NCBI GenBank assembly: GCA_019426215.1
Contig: CM033399.1
Coordinates: 22,701,022 to 22,765,021 of the forward strand
Source of the DNA: Buddleja alternifolia
Lineage: Eukaryota > Streptophyta > Magnoliopsida > Lamiales > Scrophulariaceae
DNA: 64,000 nt
Reading direction: 5' to 3'
The notes beneath the pieces are model-generated. The model saw only the letters and a program-made list of their open reading frames with translations. It was not told where the DNA came from and did no database searches. Of this stretch, positions 1-11,600 are shown one piece after another. A program made the translations under genes and the position numbers. How positions within the stretch are numbered: the first letter of the stretch is position 1; each line of letters begins with the position of its first letter.

Positions 1-556
1 GCATACAAAATGTGGGCTTATGGTATCCAAGGGAATCTCCTTTTGAACTAATTGGTTATTCTGAAGCAAATTTTGCAGGATGCAAAATTGATAGAAAAGT
101 TCAAGTGGTACATGTCAATTTCTTGGCAACAAGTTAGTTTTATAGCATAGTAAGAAACAACAATCCATAGCGACTTCTACCGCTGAGGCAGAATTTGTAG
201 CCACTGGCAATTGCTGTGCACAAATCATTTGGATGAGACAACAACTTAGAGATAATGAAGTAATCTTAGGTCCCACACCCATTCCTTGTGATAACCGAAG
301 TGCCTTAGCCATGACTCAAAACCTAGTTCTTCATTCTAGAACTAAACACATTGACATTCGCTACCATTTCTTGCGTGACTATGTTCAAAAGAAAGATATC
401 CTCAAGCATTTCATTGGAATTGACAAACAATTAGCGGATATCATTACCAAAGCACTCAATGAACAACATTTTCTCACTTTGAGAACTGAATTAGGTATGA
501 TTGATTTAACGTTTATTCATAAAGCATCATACTTTTTATGGGCATATAATTTATAG
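1..556 (+). pseudogene. Ty1/copia RT/RNase H C-terminal fragment (copy 1)
   Basis: The reading frame is the C-terminal RNase H of copia pol. It shows STAEAEFVA with the RNase H glutamate (in another frame, just upstream of the ORF), CDNRSALAMTQN with the aspartate, the HIDIRYHFLRD motif and the LADIITKAL end. A one-base deletion upstream (around 97-103) shifts the frame between the YSEANFAG segment and the STAEAEF segment, and a TAG interrupts the intervening tract near 147-149. The first RNase H aspartate motif reads YSEA instead of YSDA. The fragment is not a working enzyme. The same frameshift occurs in copy 2. Confidence 0.85.
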
Positions 557-1350
557 GGAATCCACTTTATTATTATGTTTAAGCGATTTTCAAAATTGAA
601 ATGAGTTATCAATTTTAGGGGGAACTTTAAAATTGCATTTATTTCAGCCAGTTAGCGACAATGATCAAAAATGACTTTTCACAAATTTATGTATTGATCA
701 TCAGCGCTTACTTATATGCTACGTAAAATTGATCGCTTACTAACATAAAAAGCTTTTTATTCAAAGCGCTCAAATATGTTATCCAAAAGAAAACTCAAAG
801 CGCTAAAAAAATTCCTATTTAACACTGAGTAATTATTTTTGAAACTCATGCATCTTTTCATCGCTTAACAAGTGACGTGTGAATAAGTACAAAAGATTCC
901 ATTTTGGTCACTTCCCACGCGTTCCTATCAAATCCAACTGGCAGGTAAATATTGCTATCTAAATAGGTAATTCAGTGTCTGTGCATGCCTAAGTACGTGT
1001 CAATGTACTAATACGCGCGTGCAACTCACACTAAAATTTTCAAACGTTTTTTCAAAATTTTGAAAAAGTAACTGCGGACTTCAAATTCCTTTATTTTTGT
1101 TTTTACCATATGCAGTTACCTAATATATTGCTCTATTTCACATCCACTTTTATTAATAAACGGTGCACATTAAATGATTAATACACATGGCCATTATCTA
1201 AGCATTTGAGAGGTTACTTTTTGCCATTTGATTTAAATACCTCAAAATTTATAGAGATTATTGCTTCTTTCATAAATCACTCTGCAAAAAAAAAAAAAAA
1301 ATTCTAACGCACAAACACTTTTTTTCTCTCAAAACCTCAATAACTCTTCA

Positions 1351-2399
1351 ATGGCACCACGCAAAACTTCATCCAAATTTGTTGACTCCAATCCCTCAAA
1401 ATCTAAGAAAAAAAACATGCAGTTCTCAATGCAGGATTCTTAGTCAACTGGGACTATCGCTTCTCCAACCAACACTTTCCAATAAGGGAAATTCTTTCCC
1501 TTGTTGAAGAATATGGGTTAAAGACCTTCATCACTTCTTACTTTAAGTGTCATGAGGAGGAACTCAAACTCTTCTATGATAATGCTGTTATTGCTAAGGA
1601 TCGCAACTCAGTCTCTTATAAATTTTCGTTTGCTGCCAAACCTTTCATCCTCACTCCCAAACTTATCTCTGAAATATTCAAGCTTCCAACTGAAGGGTGC
1701 TTAGTTAAAGAAGTAACAATGGGCGATATGACCAAGGTTTGGAAATCATGAAAAGACCTGAAGCTGAAGACTTTGAGCCTGATTTCAAGAATAAAGATAT
1801 GAAGGGTGAATATGCAATTTTGGCGGACATCTGTGCCAAGATGGTGGAATGTCGGAAGGGATCTTTGGACATGATGATCGCTATAATACAAATGATGAAA
1901 ATGATGAAGATTAACAGGTCCTCGTACGTGTTCAATCTTATCAAGGCCGTGCTGAAGAAATTCGTGAATCCCAGGCCTTATGGGATTCTCTTTAGTTATC
2001 TTCTAAATGCTTGCGGTTACGTCAACACTGCCGGATCAGATATCCCTGCTCTTAAATTTTATGGAAAAAAGATGATCCCTGAGCTACTGAACCCTAAGTG
2101 AAGGGGTGGCGCAACAATTCCCAAGGAAAAGAAAGTGCGACTCACTGCTTTAGTGATACTTCAGGAAGATGCTGAGGAGAAAGCAACCTCCTTAGAGGAT
2201 GAACCTGTCAAATAGGTCGCAAAAATCTTCTAAGACTAACGCTGAGCTGTCAAAGAGAAATTGGGGAAGGAGAAAAAGCAAAAATCCCCTTCTCCTCCTC
2301 TTAAGTTCGAATTCTCTCATGATTCTGAGCAAGAAGAAAAAGAAAAAGATGTTGTGCCTCTAGCTCGCAGGCGGAGACCATCATCTGCACAGGGATCAA
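1351..2399 (+). pseudogene. Sirevirus env-like ORF, N-terminal part (copy 1)
   Basis: The protein would start at the ATG at 1351 (MAPRKTSSKF) with a basic, Ser/Lys-rich N-terminus that stops at a TAG near 1441. It then continues in pieces: a segment with REILSLVEEYGLKTF and KPFILTPKLISEIFKLP, then a second segment (1739-2101) with an acidic/charged start and a helical region. The look is that of the plant 'putative transposon protein' ORFs found between pol and the 3' LTR. Several stops and frameshifts break it, and it ends at 2399 where other DNA begins. A role as an envelope protein is not shown; 'env-like' describes position only. Confidence 0.6.
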
Positions 2400-5300
2400 T
2401 GTTAACCGTCCGTAACAACACGGAATCGAACAAATAATATAGTGAAAGTAAGATCGTCTCCACAGGGAAGGTTATCAAGTACCAAACAAAGTTTATCTTA
2501 TTATTTAGACTATCGATTATCAAGGATTTGAGATTTTAACTAATTAAAATCATAAATTTATAAAAACAGAATTAATTATAAATAATTAACACAAATATAA
2601 TTAAAACGAACAATCAATTAACGAAAAGCCTAGGGATTAAGATTTCATCAAGGTATTTCTATGGATTATTGATTTTCAATGGATTATCATTCTTGTTTAA
2701 ATTAAAGACCCAATTTCCTTAATTACATGAATACTCTCCCGAGATCTTCATGAGTACCCACCTAAATTAATTAACGTAACTCCCATGATCAAAAACCAAT
2801 TTAGATGAATCCATTAATTTCTATGAATATTGTTTAACTAGTCTCATGCAAAATTACCAATATCCCTATTAAGCAATTTACACATGTCTATTAAATCCGA
2901 ACCAATAAACTAATTCACCTCCCGGTACTTCTTAATTTATCTTAAATCATGCAATTGGTGATCAATCAATTACAAGCATTAAACACTCATTAATAGATAA
3001 ACCAAACAAGAAATCACATCCATCAATCATCAATAATCCAAATCAATACACAAGACTACATCTTAAACCCTAGAAAATAATTTAGCTATACATAATTAAA
3101 GAAAAACAAGAAATAAATTGCATAAACATAAAGTTACTCATGTTCAACAATGGAGGATTGGAAGAATACAACTTGAGAAGATGAAGTTTTTCTCTCCAAG
3201 AACTCTCTTCAAGATCTCCTTCTCTCTCTAGAAGTCTTCTCCAAGATCTACTTTTTTTTGTAAGAATGAATGAAAAAATTCTCCCACCTCACTCTAGCCT
3301 ATATAAATGTTTTTGCCACTTTATTTAACTAAAAAGGAGTCTTAGATACATAAATTATGCCCATCCAAGTCATAAAATCGGCCCACAAAAATATAAAAAT
3401 CCGCAGCTGCACAGCTGTGCAGAATATCTGCACAGTTGTGCAGTTGCCTGTGCAGAATATCTGCACAGTTGTGCAGTTGCCTGTGCAGAAATTTTTCTCT
3501 TCATTTTTCTTCAACGAAACATTCTCGTTTGGCCTTTCTAATGTATTTCTTCACATCCTCTTGGATAGCCTTCATTATTCTCGTAATAAATACTCCTTCA
3601 ACTTATCAAAATCATCGCTTTTATGCCTACAAAAGCATTGAAACGACTTAGAAATCAAAATACATAAATTAGGCTAAAAATAAAGGAAAAGACTAACAAC
3701 AAGGCATAAAATAAAGATAAATGTGAGGTAAATCATAATGAAAATATGTAAAATATGAGACCTAACAAACACCACACACTTAACCTTTACTCGTCCTCGA
3801 GTAAATCCAAACAAAACAAAAACAAAAACAAAAACAAAACTAAAGATAACACCACTTTCGTAGGGAACACGATTGCACTTAGCACGTGCAACAAGCCGTT
3901 AAACCCCTAGGTTACCCCTAGTGGACGAGTTTTGTCTCGTGAGGGTTTGCAGAGAATATACCCACAAAATTCATGACCTTCGTCTATCTGCCTCATCGTT
4001 CATCAAATTAGTAACTAGTCACAACATTTATGACTCCCCACAATCATTACACATAAACCAAATAACACGTAGAATCATTATTTTTCCACATATGAACATC
4101 TTTACTCTCAAGTCATCACACTAATCCCAAACAAGTTCAATTTCATATACATCCATTCGTGCTTGATTTATGAATTCTAGCAAGGGAACATTTCGGATAT
4201 TTCAAGCAAAAACACAACATCTATCATATTGCATCTTCATTCACTTTCCTTCACTCAAAATTTATCAACCCGTGCAATGTCTCGCTAATCAAGCTTTCTA
4301 TGTCACCCTGGTAACGAGTTTTGGGCCAATGACTCTCAAACTAGTCGGTTTTAAGGCACTAGGTGTCAAGACACCCCAACGGACTTAATCACTCAAGTGA
4401 CAAAGGCTAGAAACAAAACTGGGTGATTTTAGCTTTTATTAACCACTGAATCAACTTTCTTTCCTTATTTTCTTCATCGAATTTTTTTTTTCTTTTTTTT
4501 TTCATTTTCTCGATTTTTTTTTTCTTTTTCTCATAAACTTTCCTCCAATATCAATTAAATATGTAATTGCTTTTATCTCCCCGATCAATCCCCTTTACTA
4601 GAACTCGTGTGTAGTGTGTAAAGATGCATAGAAATTTTACAAATTTCAGGCTCAGCGATCAAACTCAATAAAAAGAGTATTCATGTACAGAAATCAAATT
4701 CATATGTTTATCTAGTCAAGAGCTCAAATAGGGGAACACAAATATTATGAACAAGTCAACCAATTTTCAGCAACATTTCAACAAAAATTTGACGTATGCC
4801 CATTTTTTTCACCAATTTAACCACAAACACCCCACACTTGAGCAATTCAATATACTCAATCTCAATTCACAACAATTTTTCACCAATTAGTCATATTACC
4901 CCTTTAAAGACTCGAACGAGGATGGGTCACTTCATAATCCCTCCAGTAATATCGAGAGAGGCTGAGGACCTACGAAAGGTCTCCCTACTCCCATTAAGGT
5001 TTTGGAACGAGATTATACAAAAATAAACAAATAAGAGGCGACCAAGCCTCCGCTGAAAAGTGGCTGCGAGTTTCACAAGCAGCGCCACTCATTCATACAA
5101 ATATGACAAAAGTGAACTTTCACCTCACACAACTGAAACTAAGGAGATATTTCACCTCCCACCAACATGAGAGAGGTCGTAGTTCACTTCACAAATAAAT
5201 AACACCAGTGGCTATTCAAGCCTATAAGAAAAAATGTCACCCTCGTGAAAATATCACAAAACATTGTGCCACAAAAACACTAGGGTCGACATACGTTAAA

Positions 5301-5400
5301 ATAAGCCTAAAGCTCTCACTATCGAAAAGAATAAAACGACAACTTTTTAACTCTCTGGCTTCAAATGGATGTTACCTGGTCACTTACTCCTGAATTTGAC
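2400..5400. repeat. Non-coding AT-rich repeat DNA, probably LTR-retrotransposon spacer
   Basis: No coding frame is supported. The segment starts abruptly at 2400 inside copy 1 of the Sirevirus. It contains tracts such as taagatcgtctccacaggga, and near 3775 acacttaacctttactcgtc followed by a run of aaaac units. These resemble the non-coding parts of large plant Ty3 elements, but I cannot assign a family. It also has pyrimidine runs at 4480-4530 and a tandem repeat at 3421-3486. ORFs here are short and unlike known proteins. Confidence 0.4.
3421..3486. repeat. 33-bp tandem duplication with internal palindrome
   Basis: Two perfect head-to-tail copies of a 33-bp unit (3421-3453 and 3454-3486). 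Each contains the dyad ctgcacagttgtgcag, and a related dyad ctgcacagctgtgcag lies just upstream (3407-3422). The unit length is a multiple of three, so both strands stay open, which produces spurious short ORFs. Confidence 0.9.
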
Positions 5401-5902
5401 TTACATATTAAGGAGTAGGGGAATGGGGTGGAGAAATAAAAACGACTAGTTATTAGCTAACTGATGTACAAAAAATCACCAGCGGTGAAAAAAACACTGG
5501 CGGTGAAAAAACCACCAACAATACCAAAGCTAAACTGAAAGGTAGCAGGAATAGAATAAATAATTTATCAATTAAAAAAGTATGCCCATGACGTGCTAAG
5601 ATAGCTAAGAGGCAAAACGAGATAGCTAATATTAATGAAAACCCCCGAAAGGCAACATGCAAAGGAGATAATAAATGTCCGATAAAGGCTACAAGTCGAA
5701 GCATAACAATTCAAGGACGAAGTGAGCCCATCCATGGGTAGATAAAAATAAGTCTTACAAATGATAAAACAAAATATAAAATAAAGATAGTTCGAAAAAG
5801 CAAATGAATAAACCCTGATGGGTAAAAGCATAAGAGGGCCTAAAAGCTAAAAAGACAACCAACGCCTCAACTAGCGGCACCACTCCCAGCATCGGTCTCC
5901 CT
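5401..5902. other. Spacer between repeat DNA and the minus-strand additional ORF
   Basis: Low-complexity, purine-rich in places (for example aaggagtaggggaatggggt near 5410). I see no gene. It lies 3' of the minus-strand ORF that ends at about 5903. Confidence 0.4.
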
Positions 5903-7440
5903 TCACTGGTATTGGGGAACATTCTCATACAGCCACGTAAAATCATCGTCGGGGTACCAATCACTATCGTGAAGAGTCCTACGGCACTTGCGCACCGTCT
6001 TAGTCATAAATCCCCGAGCAACCTTATACACCGGCTGGTTGCACTCCTCAATAAAGGCAGCACTCTTGGGGAATTTATCCACCATCGAATTTTTGGCATC
6101 ACATAGAGTTTTTTCCCAACATCCGAGCTAAGGAAGTAGCTACCATTGGACTTCTCGTCTCAAGCTTCTTTTGGGCCTCATATTTTTCCTTCCATTTGTC
6201 AACCAAGTTCTTAGTTCTCCAAAATCGTGAAAGAAGCTCTTGGTTCTGCTGGAGGCTCTCTCAATGCTCCTTCTCCATCTCCTTGCACATAAGTCAGAGG
6301 TAGTGTGATAGTGGGACCGCCTAAGAAAAACAAAAATTAAAAAAAACCTTAGAGGCGCGAACATGTAGCCTCTAAATAATGGCAATAACACGTGTAAACA
6401 CTTACCCGACATGCCCCGGTGCAAATCTCCTGATCTAAACGCTCAACCGGTAGGGATGATAAGCGGGTAGCGTCGTAATCAGTCACGACCATCCTCATCA
6501 TAGATCAAGGAGTCACAGGATCAGTAGTATCCCAAAAAGAGCTGACGTCGGGGTCCAAGTACGCCCCAGAATTAAACAAACTAGTGCTAAGTCTGGTGGA
6601 GCTAGAGCTCCCCGGAGAATAACCACAAGCACGCTTCGCCGCTGGAGCTAGCGGAGGCAAAGAATACAAGGGCACATGTTCTCCGGGAAGGGCTACTCCT
6701 TTACCACGACTGGCTCTTGGAGACGAGTGAGTTGAGTTCCCAATAGCATTTTTGCCATCCCCTGTCTCCAACACAACGGTGCCCTGAGGGCTAACAGTGG
6801 TGCCCTCTTTAGGGCCCTGGGTACCCTTAGAGCCTAAATCTGCATCAAGCAATCGAAACCCAGTGTGCATGGCACCTGCTCTGGCGAAGCAAAATCTAAG
6901 AGGGTGAGGTGCGGGGGACTTGACTGATTGGGCCCATCACCATGACTGAGTAGAGCGTGGGAAGCTCGAGGCATGGTAGAGCCCACCTTGCCTCCCGTGG
7001 GCACCCTAGTGCCTCCATAAAACCACCAAGTGTTAGTATATGAGAGCATGAGGCTAGACACTACATAGAAGTTACAACACGAAGCACTAAAAGTGAAGGT
7101 ATAAATACCATAAGTATAGAATTGTCTAATGTCAAATCTACTATCAAATAGACCCGCCTTGCTAAAGATAACTCTGAGTTGCTTTTGCACATGGGCGACA
7201 CGATAAGGGGCAACGCTCCCATTCCAACTCAAAGGTGTTGATATACCCAAGTGGGTGATTGGAAAATAAACGAACTTCGATTTCCAATCACCCCTAGGTT
7301 TCTTGTTACCCTCCAAGAACCTAACAGTCGACGAAGGAAAAAAATACACGTATGGTATAGAAGTACACATCTTAACTGTGAATAGGGCCTGACAGGCATC
7401 CAAGTTTATTTCAAGGCCTAACTCGGTGAATCAAGAAATA
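5903..7440 (-). pseudogene. Antisense additional ORF of a Tat-type Ty3 element, C-terminal part
   Basis: Read on the minus strand from about 7440, the sequence continues the protein begun at 10894. It has FTELGLEINLDACQALF, then RGDWKSKFVYFPI and SWNGSVAPYRVAHVQ, which fit the plant 'putative gypsy type transposon' family (Pfam PF04195, Transposase_28). Next come a Ser/Pro/Gly-rich linker (about 6870-6505), a charged segment, and a final block with NQPVYKVARGFMTKTVRK ending at a TGA at about 5903. A stop falls near the LINE junction. A likely intron lies around 7010-7110. In Tat-lineage elements such ORFs sit antisense between pol and the 3' LTR; the plus-strand LTR at 11622 fits that layout. 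Their function is unknown. Confidence 0.6.
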
Positions 7441-10400
7441 AAACCCTCAAACTGTATTAGAGATTACTGAGTTTAAAGAGTGTATAGATGAAAGTGAATT
7501 GGAGGTGATGAGATGGCATGAATGTAAATACACTTGGAACAATAATCATGAGGAAGGACAAAAAAATTTCTCTAAGATTGATTGGGTTTTTGTTAATCGT
7601 GAGTGATGTTTGAGATACAATGATGTGGAGGTGGTATACTTACCTGAAGGTATATCTGACCATAGTCCAATGGTTATACACATGAAAAAACCGAATGTTC
7701 AACGAAGACAATCTTTTAAATTCTATAATATGTGGGTAGACTCCCCTCTATTTCTGCGAACAGTACACCAAACTTGGAGCAATGCAGTGGGAGGTAATAT
7801 TATGTACAGAGTTGTGGAAAGGTTGAGAACACTGAAAACTGATCTAAAGAAACCAAACAGAGAATGCTTTCATGACATAGAAAAGCAAGCAGATAGTGCC
7901 CATGAGAAGTTACTGCATCTACAATAGGCCCAAAACAACAATCCTTTGGACATTAATTTGCAGAAATTAGTGATGGAGGCCTAAAAAATACATAAGGAAA
8001 AGGATATAGCCAAAGGAAAGTTTTTGCAGCAAAAGGCCAAAGAAAAGTTTTTGCAGCAAAAGGCTAAAGAAAATTGGATACACTTGGGAGATAAAAAATC
8101 TAAGTATTTCTATATGGTTTTCAAAAAAATACAATACAAAATAGAGTGCTCACTATTAGTTTTAGGGATAGAGTATTGACTGATTACTCTGAGGTTACAG
8201 AACACTTTGTCGAGTTTTATAAGCACTTATTGGAGACTAAAAGTCAAGTGAGAACTACAAAGGAGAAAGTATTTGAGATGGGGCCTAGACTAACCTCGAA
8301 TTTGCAAATGGAATTAATAAGGTCTTTCACTAAAGAGGATGTAAAGACAGCAGTGTTCAGTATTTTCGCTAATAAAAGCCCAGGCCCAGATGGTAATGGA
8401 AGTGGATTTTTCAAAGCTACTTGGAATGTAATTGGCAATAATGTGACAGAAGCCATCCTTGACTTCTTCAATCATGGTAGAATGCTTAAACAAGTAAAAA
8501 TTACGCTTCTCAGTCTAATCCCTAAAGTTGAGAATCCTTTTGTGGCTAGTGAATTCAGGCCCATTGGTTGTTGTAACACCATATAAAAATGCATCTCAAA
8601 GTTACCGACACAAAGAATGGATGTGGTATTACCTCTTTTGGTGAATGAAAACCATGGGGCTTTCACAAATGGGAGATCAATAAAGGACAACATTCTGATA
8701 AGCCAGGACTTAGTTAGACTCTATAATAGGAAAACAGTATCACCTAGATGTCTAATGAAAATAGACATTAGAAAGGGCTATGATTCTATTGAGTGTTCTT
8801 TCTTAAAAGAGCTATTGGATGGGTTAAGATTCCCTCAGAAATTCAGTGGGTGGATTTTGGAGTGTGTAACTACAGCTACCTTTTCTGTAGTGTTGAATGG
8901 AGAGAGCTTTGGTTTCTTTAAAGGCCAAAGAGGTTTGAGGAAAGGTGACCCAGTATCCCCACTGTTGTTTGTTTTGGTAGAGGAGTACTTGACAAGAAGT
9001 TTATGGATAGCTGCCTCAAATCCAGATTTCAGATATCATCCAGGGTGCAAACATTTGCAACTCACTAACATTTGTTTCACAGATGACCAAATGTTATTTT
9101 ACAAAGGCTCAAAGAATGTAGTTTCTATACTATGGGATACTTTTAACCAATTCTCTGATACATCCGGCCTGTATGCAAATCAGGGAAAATCAAGTTTCTA
9201 TGTGCGAGGAGTCTCAATGGCAGTTAAGCAGGATATTCTACATAGCATTGGTTTTGCTGAAGGAGTGTTTCCAATGAGATATCTGGGTGTCCCACTGTCA
9301 CCCATCAAATGGAACAAATTGGACTTCTTACTTTAGAAGAAAAAATCACAAAGAAGTTAGTTCGCTGGGCCTTTAAGAATCTATCTTATGCTGGTAGGAT
9401 AGAATTAATTAACTAAGTGCTTTTCTCTATGCACACTTATTGAGCCTCCATTTTTATCATTCCACAAGGTTTAGTGAAACAGATAGAGAAAAAGTGCAGG
9501 GAGTTTCTTTGGGGGGAAAATGAACTAAGACATAAGATGGCCATTAAAGGGTGGGAGCAAGTTTGTAATTAGAAGAAAAATGGGGGTTTGAATATTAAAA
9601 GCTGCAAAACCTGGAATATTGCTTCAATTGGGAAACAAATTTGAGCCTTATCTCAAAAGAAAGACTCCTTATGGGTGAAGTGGATCAATAGTGTCTATTT
9701 AAAAGAGCAAAATTTCTGGGACTATAAGCCACCTTTGGATTGTAGTCGGGTCTGGAAGAAAATCAACAGTGTGAAGAGAAAACTCCAACGGGGCTTTGTG
9801 CAGAACAAGTGGCAACATACACAGTCAGGTATCAACTCTATTCAAAGTGGCTATGATTGGTTGAGAGGAAATCATAATGTGTTTAGACCTGCTACAATTG
9901 TGTGGAATAATATGAATATCCCAAAACACTCTTTTATTATGTGGATGGTGATGCATAAGAGATTGCTTACTAAGGAAAGACTAAGTAAATTTATTCAGAT
10001 ACTAGATTGTACTTATGTGTTGTGTGGGGCTGATATTGAGAATGTTGAGCACCTCTTTTTTGCTTGTGATTGGGTGCAACAATTGGTTCAAAGGATGATG
10101 ATATGGCTTAAGGTGAGTAACTGGCCGAACCAGTTTAATCGATGGGTTAGTTGGCTGAGATTTGCATTCAAGCCATGGAAGTATAGGCAGGGTGACATAA
10201 GAATAGGTGTGGCAGGAGCAGTAAACAAGGTTTGGGAAGAAAGAAACAAGAGGATCTTCACACAAGAAGGAAGATCAAATGAGGTTGTGTTATGTGCACT
10301 ACAGGCAGAACTAAAATTGAAGTTTGAAGGGAGTAAAAGGATGAAAATTTCGATTAGAGATATATCTTACTTAGAAGCTATTGTTATGTAATGAATCTGA

Positions 10401-10566
10401 GTCAGAGTACCTTATCTTTTGTTTTTGCTGGTGTGTGGTGCATTAGGTAGACAGGTTGGTTGTTTGGGCATTAACGTGGGATAATTAGTAATCCCCTTTT
10501 TTGCTTTGTATTGAGACTTATTGAGGTTGTTGGTATGAAGTTATTACTTTTCACCTAAAAAAAAGA
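7441..10566 (+). mobile_element. 5'-truncated L1-type LINE
   Basis: The element runs from the C-terminal part of the AP-endonuclease, through reverse transcriptase, to a zf-RVT-like domain, with a short A-run at 10556-10565. It splits a minus-strand ORF whose two halves (10567-10894 and 5903-7440) nearly rejoin when the LINE is removed. I could not identify a convincing target-site duplication, so both ends are approximate by about 15 bp. Confidence 0.8.
7461..10391 (+). pseudogene. LINE ORF2 remnant: endonuclease end, reverse transcriptase, zf-RVT
   Basis: Domains in order. (1) Endonuclease end: KIDWVFVNRE and the ISDHSPMVI motif (7570-7675). (2) Linker up to about 8130. (3) Reverse transcriptase, 8146-9336: SPGPDGNGSGFFKATW, NHGAFTNGRSIKDNI, KIDIRKGYDSIECSFL with its catalytic aspartate, RGLRKGDPVSPLLF, and the FTDDQMLF active site with both aspartates kept. 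(4) A C-terminal zinc-binding zf-RVT domain near 9890-10080 (HSFIMWMVMHKRL, then LCGADIENVEHLFFAC). Several stops and frame changes (for example near 7925, 8583 and 9335) separate the blocks, so it cannot make a full enzyme. The first part of the endonuclease is missing, typical of incomplete target-primed reverse transcription. Confidence 0.85.
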
Positions 10567-10894
10567 AGGTAAAGCAAGTAGGAGTTAACTGGATCATACA
10601 AATTTGATAAGGAGCCAGCACTTCCCCAAAAAGATCGTGGTAGGAAAATGTGAGCCCTGAATGAAAGTATTCTAAGTAAAGGGTCACATGCCCCTTTGGA
10701 GGGTAAAAAATCCGACAACCCGCTCTAGGTATAGGCAGCTCGAAATCCACCGTGGTATCCTCAAAGAGTGCTAAAATCTCGACTTCGGTGACAGTGGAAT
10801 CACGAGTGTCGAAATCAAAATCCTCTTGAAGAGCCAGACCCTTGCTCTCTTGGGAAGAATGGCTCCCTCGCCCTACGAAAGATGGGGGACCCAA
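10567..10894 (-). pseudogene. Antisense additional ORF of a Tat-type Ty3 element, N-terminal part
   Basis: Starting from the ATG at 10894 the protein has an acidic N-terminus (about 50 residues), then GCRIFYPPKGHVTLYLEYF and GLTFSYHDLFGEVLAPYQI, followed by QLTPTCF. This is the typical start of PF04195-type plant transposon proteins (P..G....Y...F..GL..P). Translation then runs into the LINE poly-A/T tract at 10566; the continuation is found at 7440. The ATG choice is uncertain because family members often have longer N-termini. Transcription would run opposite to the LTR at 11622-12088. Confidence 0.6.
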
Positions 10895-11600
10895 TTAACA
10901 ACCAGTCCTAAATAAGGGATATCTGAAATGATAGCACAAATACATACCAAGGGACTTAATCAAGAACAAGCAAGGGCCAACCCGGCATCGAAGCCACTAC
11001 CTAGAGAACACCCCGGGGATGAATCGAACCGAGGAGGGAGAGTCCATCACTTTGCTACAAGGCTGCGAGACCTCGCGGCAAGACCGCGAGGCACAATACC
11101 TCCCGGCTAAGCTGCGGGGCATCGCGAATTCGGGGTCGACCCCAATGCCATTTCCCTTATTTAAGAGTTAACGCTCGACGCCCCCGGGTAAAATCCAATG
11201 ACCCCAATAAAATTGCTCCACGAGGGCGAGGAGGTCATAGGTTAAATCAACTAAAATGGGGGTAGAAAAGCAAACTATCTCCTAAGCTATTATCATGGCA
11301 CCATAAGCAAAAATGGAGAAACAAGTGCAAAAAATACTATTTTTACCTTGGTCACCTTCGCTTTTGTCCATTATAGGCTAAGGAAAGAGCTCCTAGAGAG
11401 AGAATTTCCTAAGGAGAGAATTTTGAAAAAGTATAAGGGTATGAATGAGAGTTGTGGGTTAAATGCCGACAACCCGTCCACACTTAAACAAAAGGTGGGT
11501 GAGGGGCCTTTATGATCCACTACCCAATACAAATTGAAGCTAAATGGCACTGTCTAAGAGGGATTACTTCTACTCCCGGGTATATCTTACTCGATTAACC
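10895..11600. other. Spacer between the antisense ORF and the polypurine tract, locally GC-rich
   Basis: I see no protein gene. The part from 10980 to 11200 is distinctly GC-richer than its surroundings and contains a perfect hairpin (11071-11091). The short plus-strand ORF at 10928-11110 has no recognisable features. Confidence 0.5.
11071..11091. repeat. GC-rich perfect hairpin
   Basis: Arms cctcgcgg (11071-11078) and ccgcgagg (11084-11091) pair perfectly around a 5-base loop (caaga). It lies in the GC-rich spacer just inside the 3' end of the Tat-type remnant. Confidence 0.8.

Larger units (their letters stand above)
1..2399 (+). mobile_element. Sirevirus-type Ty1/copia fragment, copy 1 (RNase H plus env-like region)
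   Basis: The window opens inside this element. It holds the end of reverse transcriptase/RNase H, a spacer with a G-rich purine tract near 616-626, and the first part of an env-like ORF. The whole stretch matches 24138-26537 at roughly 98-99% by eye, with small indels in the poly-A run near 1287-1301. The match stops at 2399/2400, where unrelated sequence starting with tgttaaccgtcc takes over; copy 2 continues into further env-like sequence. The order pol, env-like ORF, LTR is that of the Sirevirus (SIRE/Maximus) lineage. The 5' part lies outside the window. Confidence 0.85.

Noticed and set aside
6505..6870. Separate Ser/Pro-rich minus-strand gene
   Set aside because: It fits as the linker of the antisense additional ORF between two recognised blocks on the same strand.
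7441..7475. Target-site duplication around the LINE
   Set aside because: I compared the flanks at about 7425-7445 and 10567-10590 and found no convincing direct repeat longer than a few bases.
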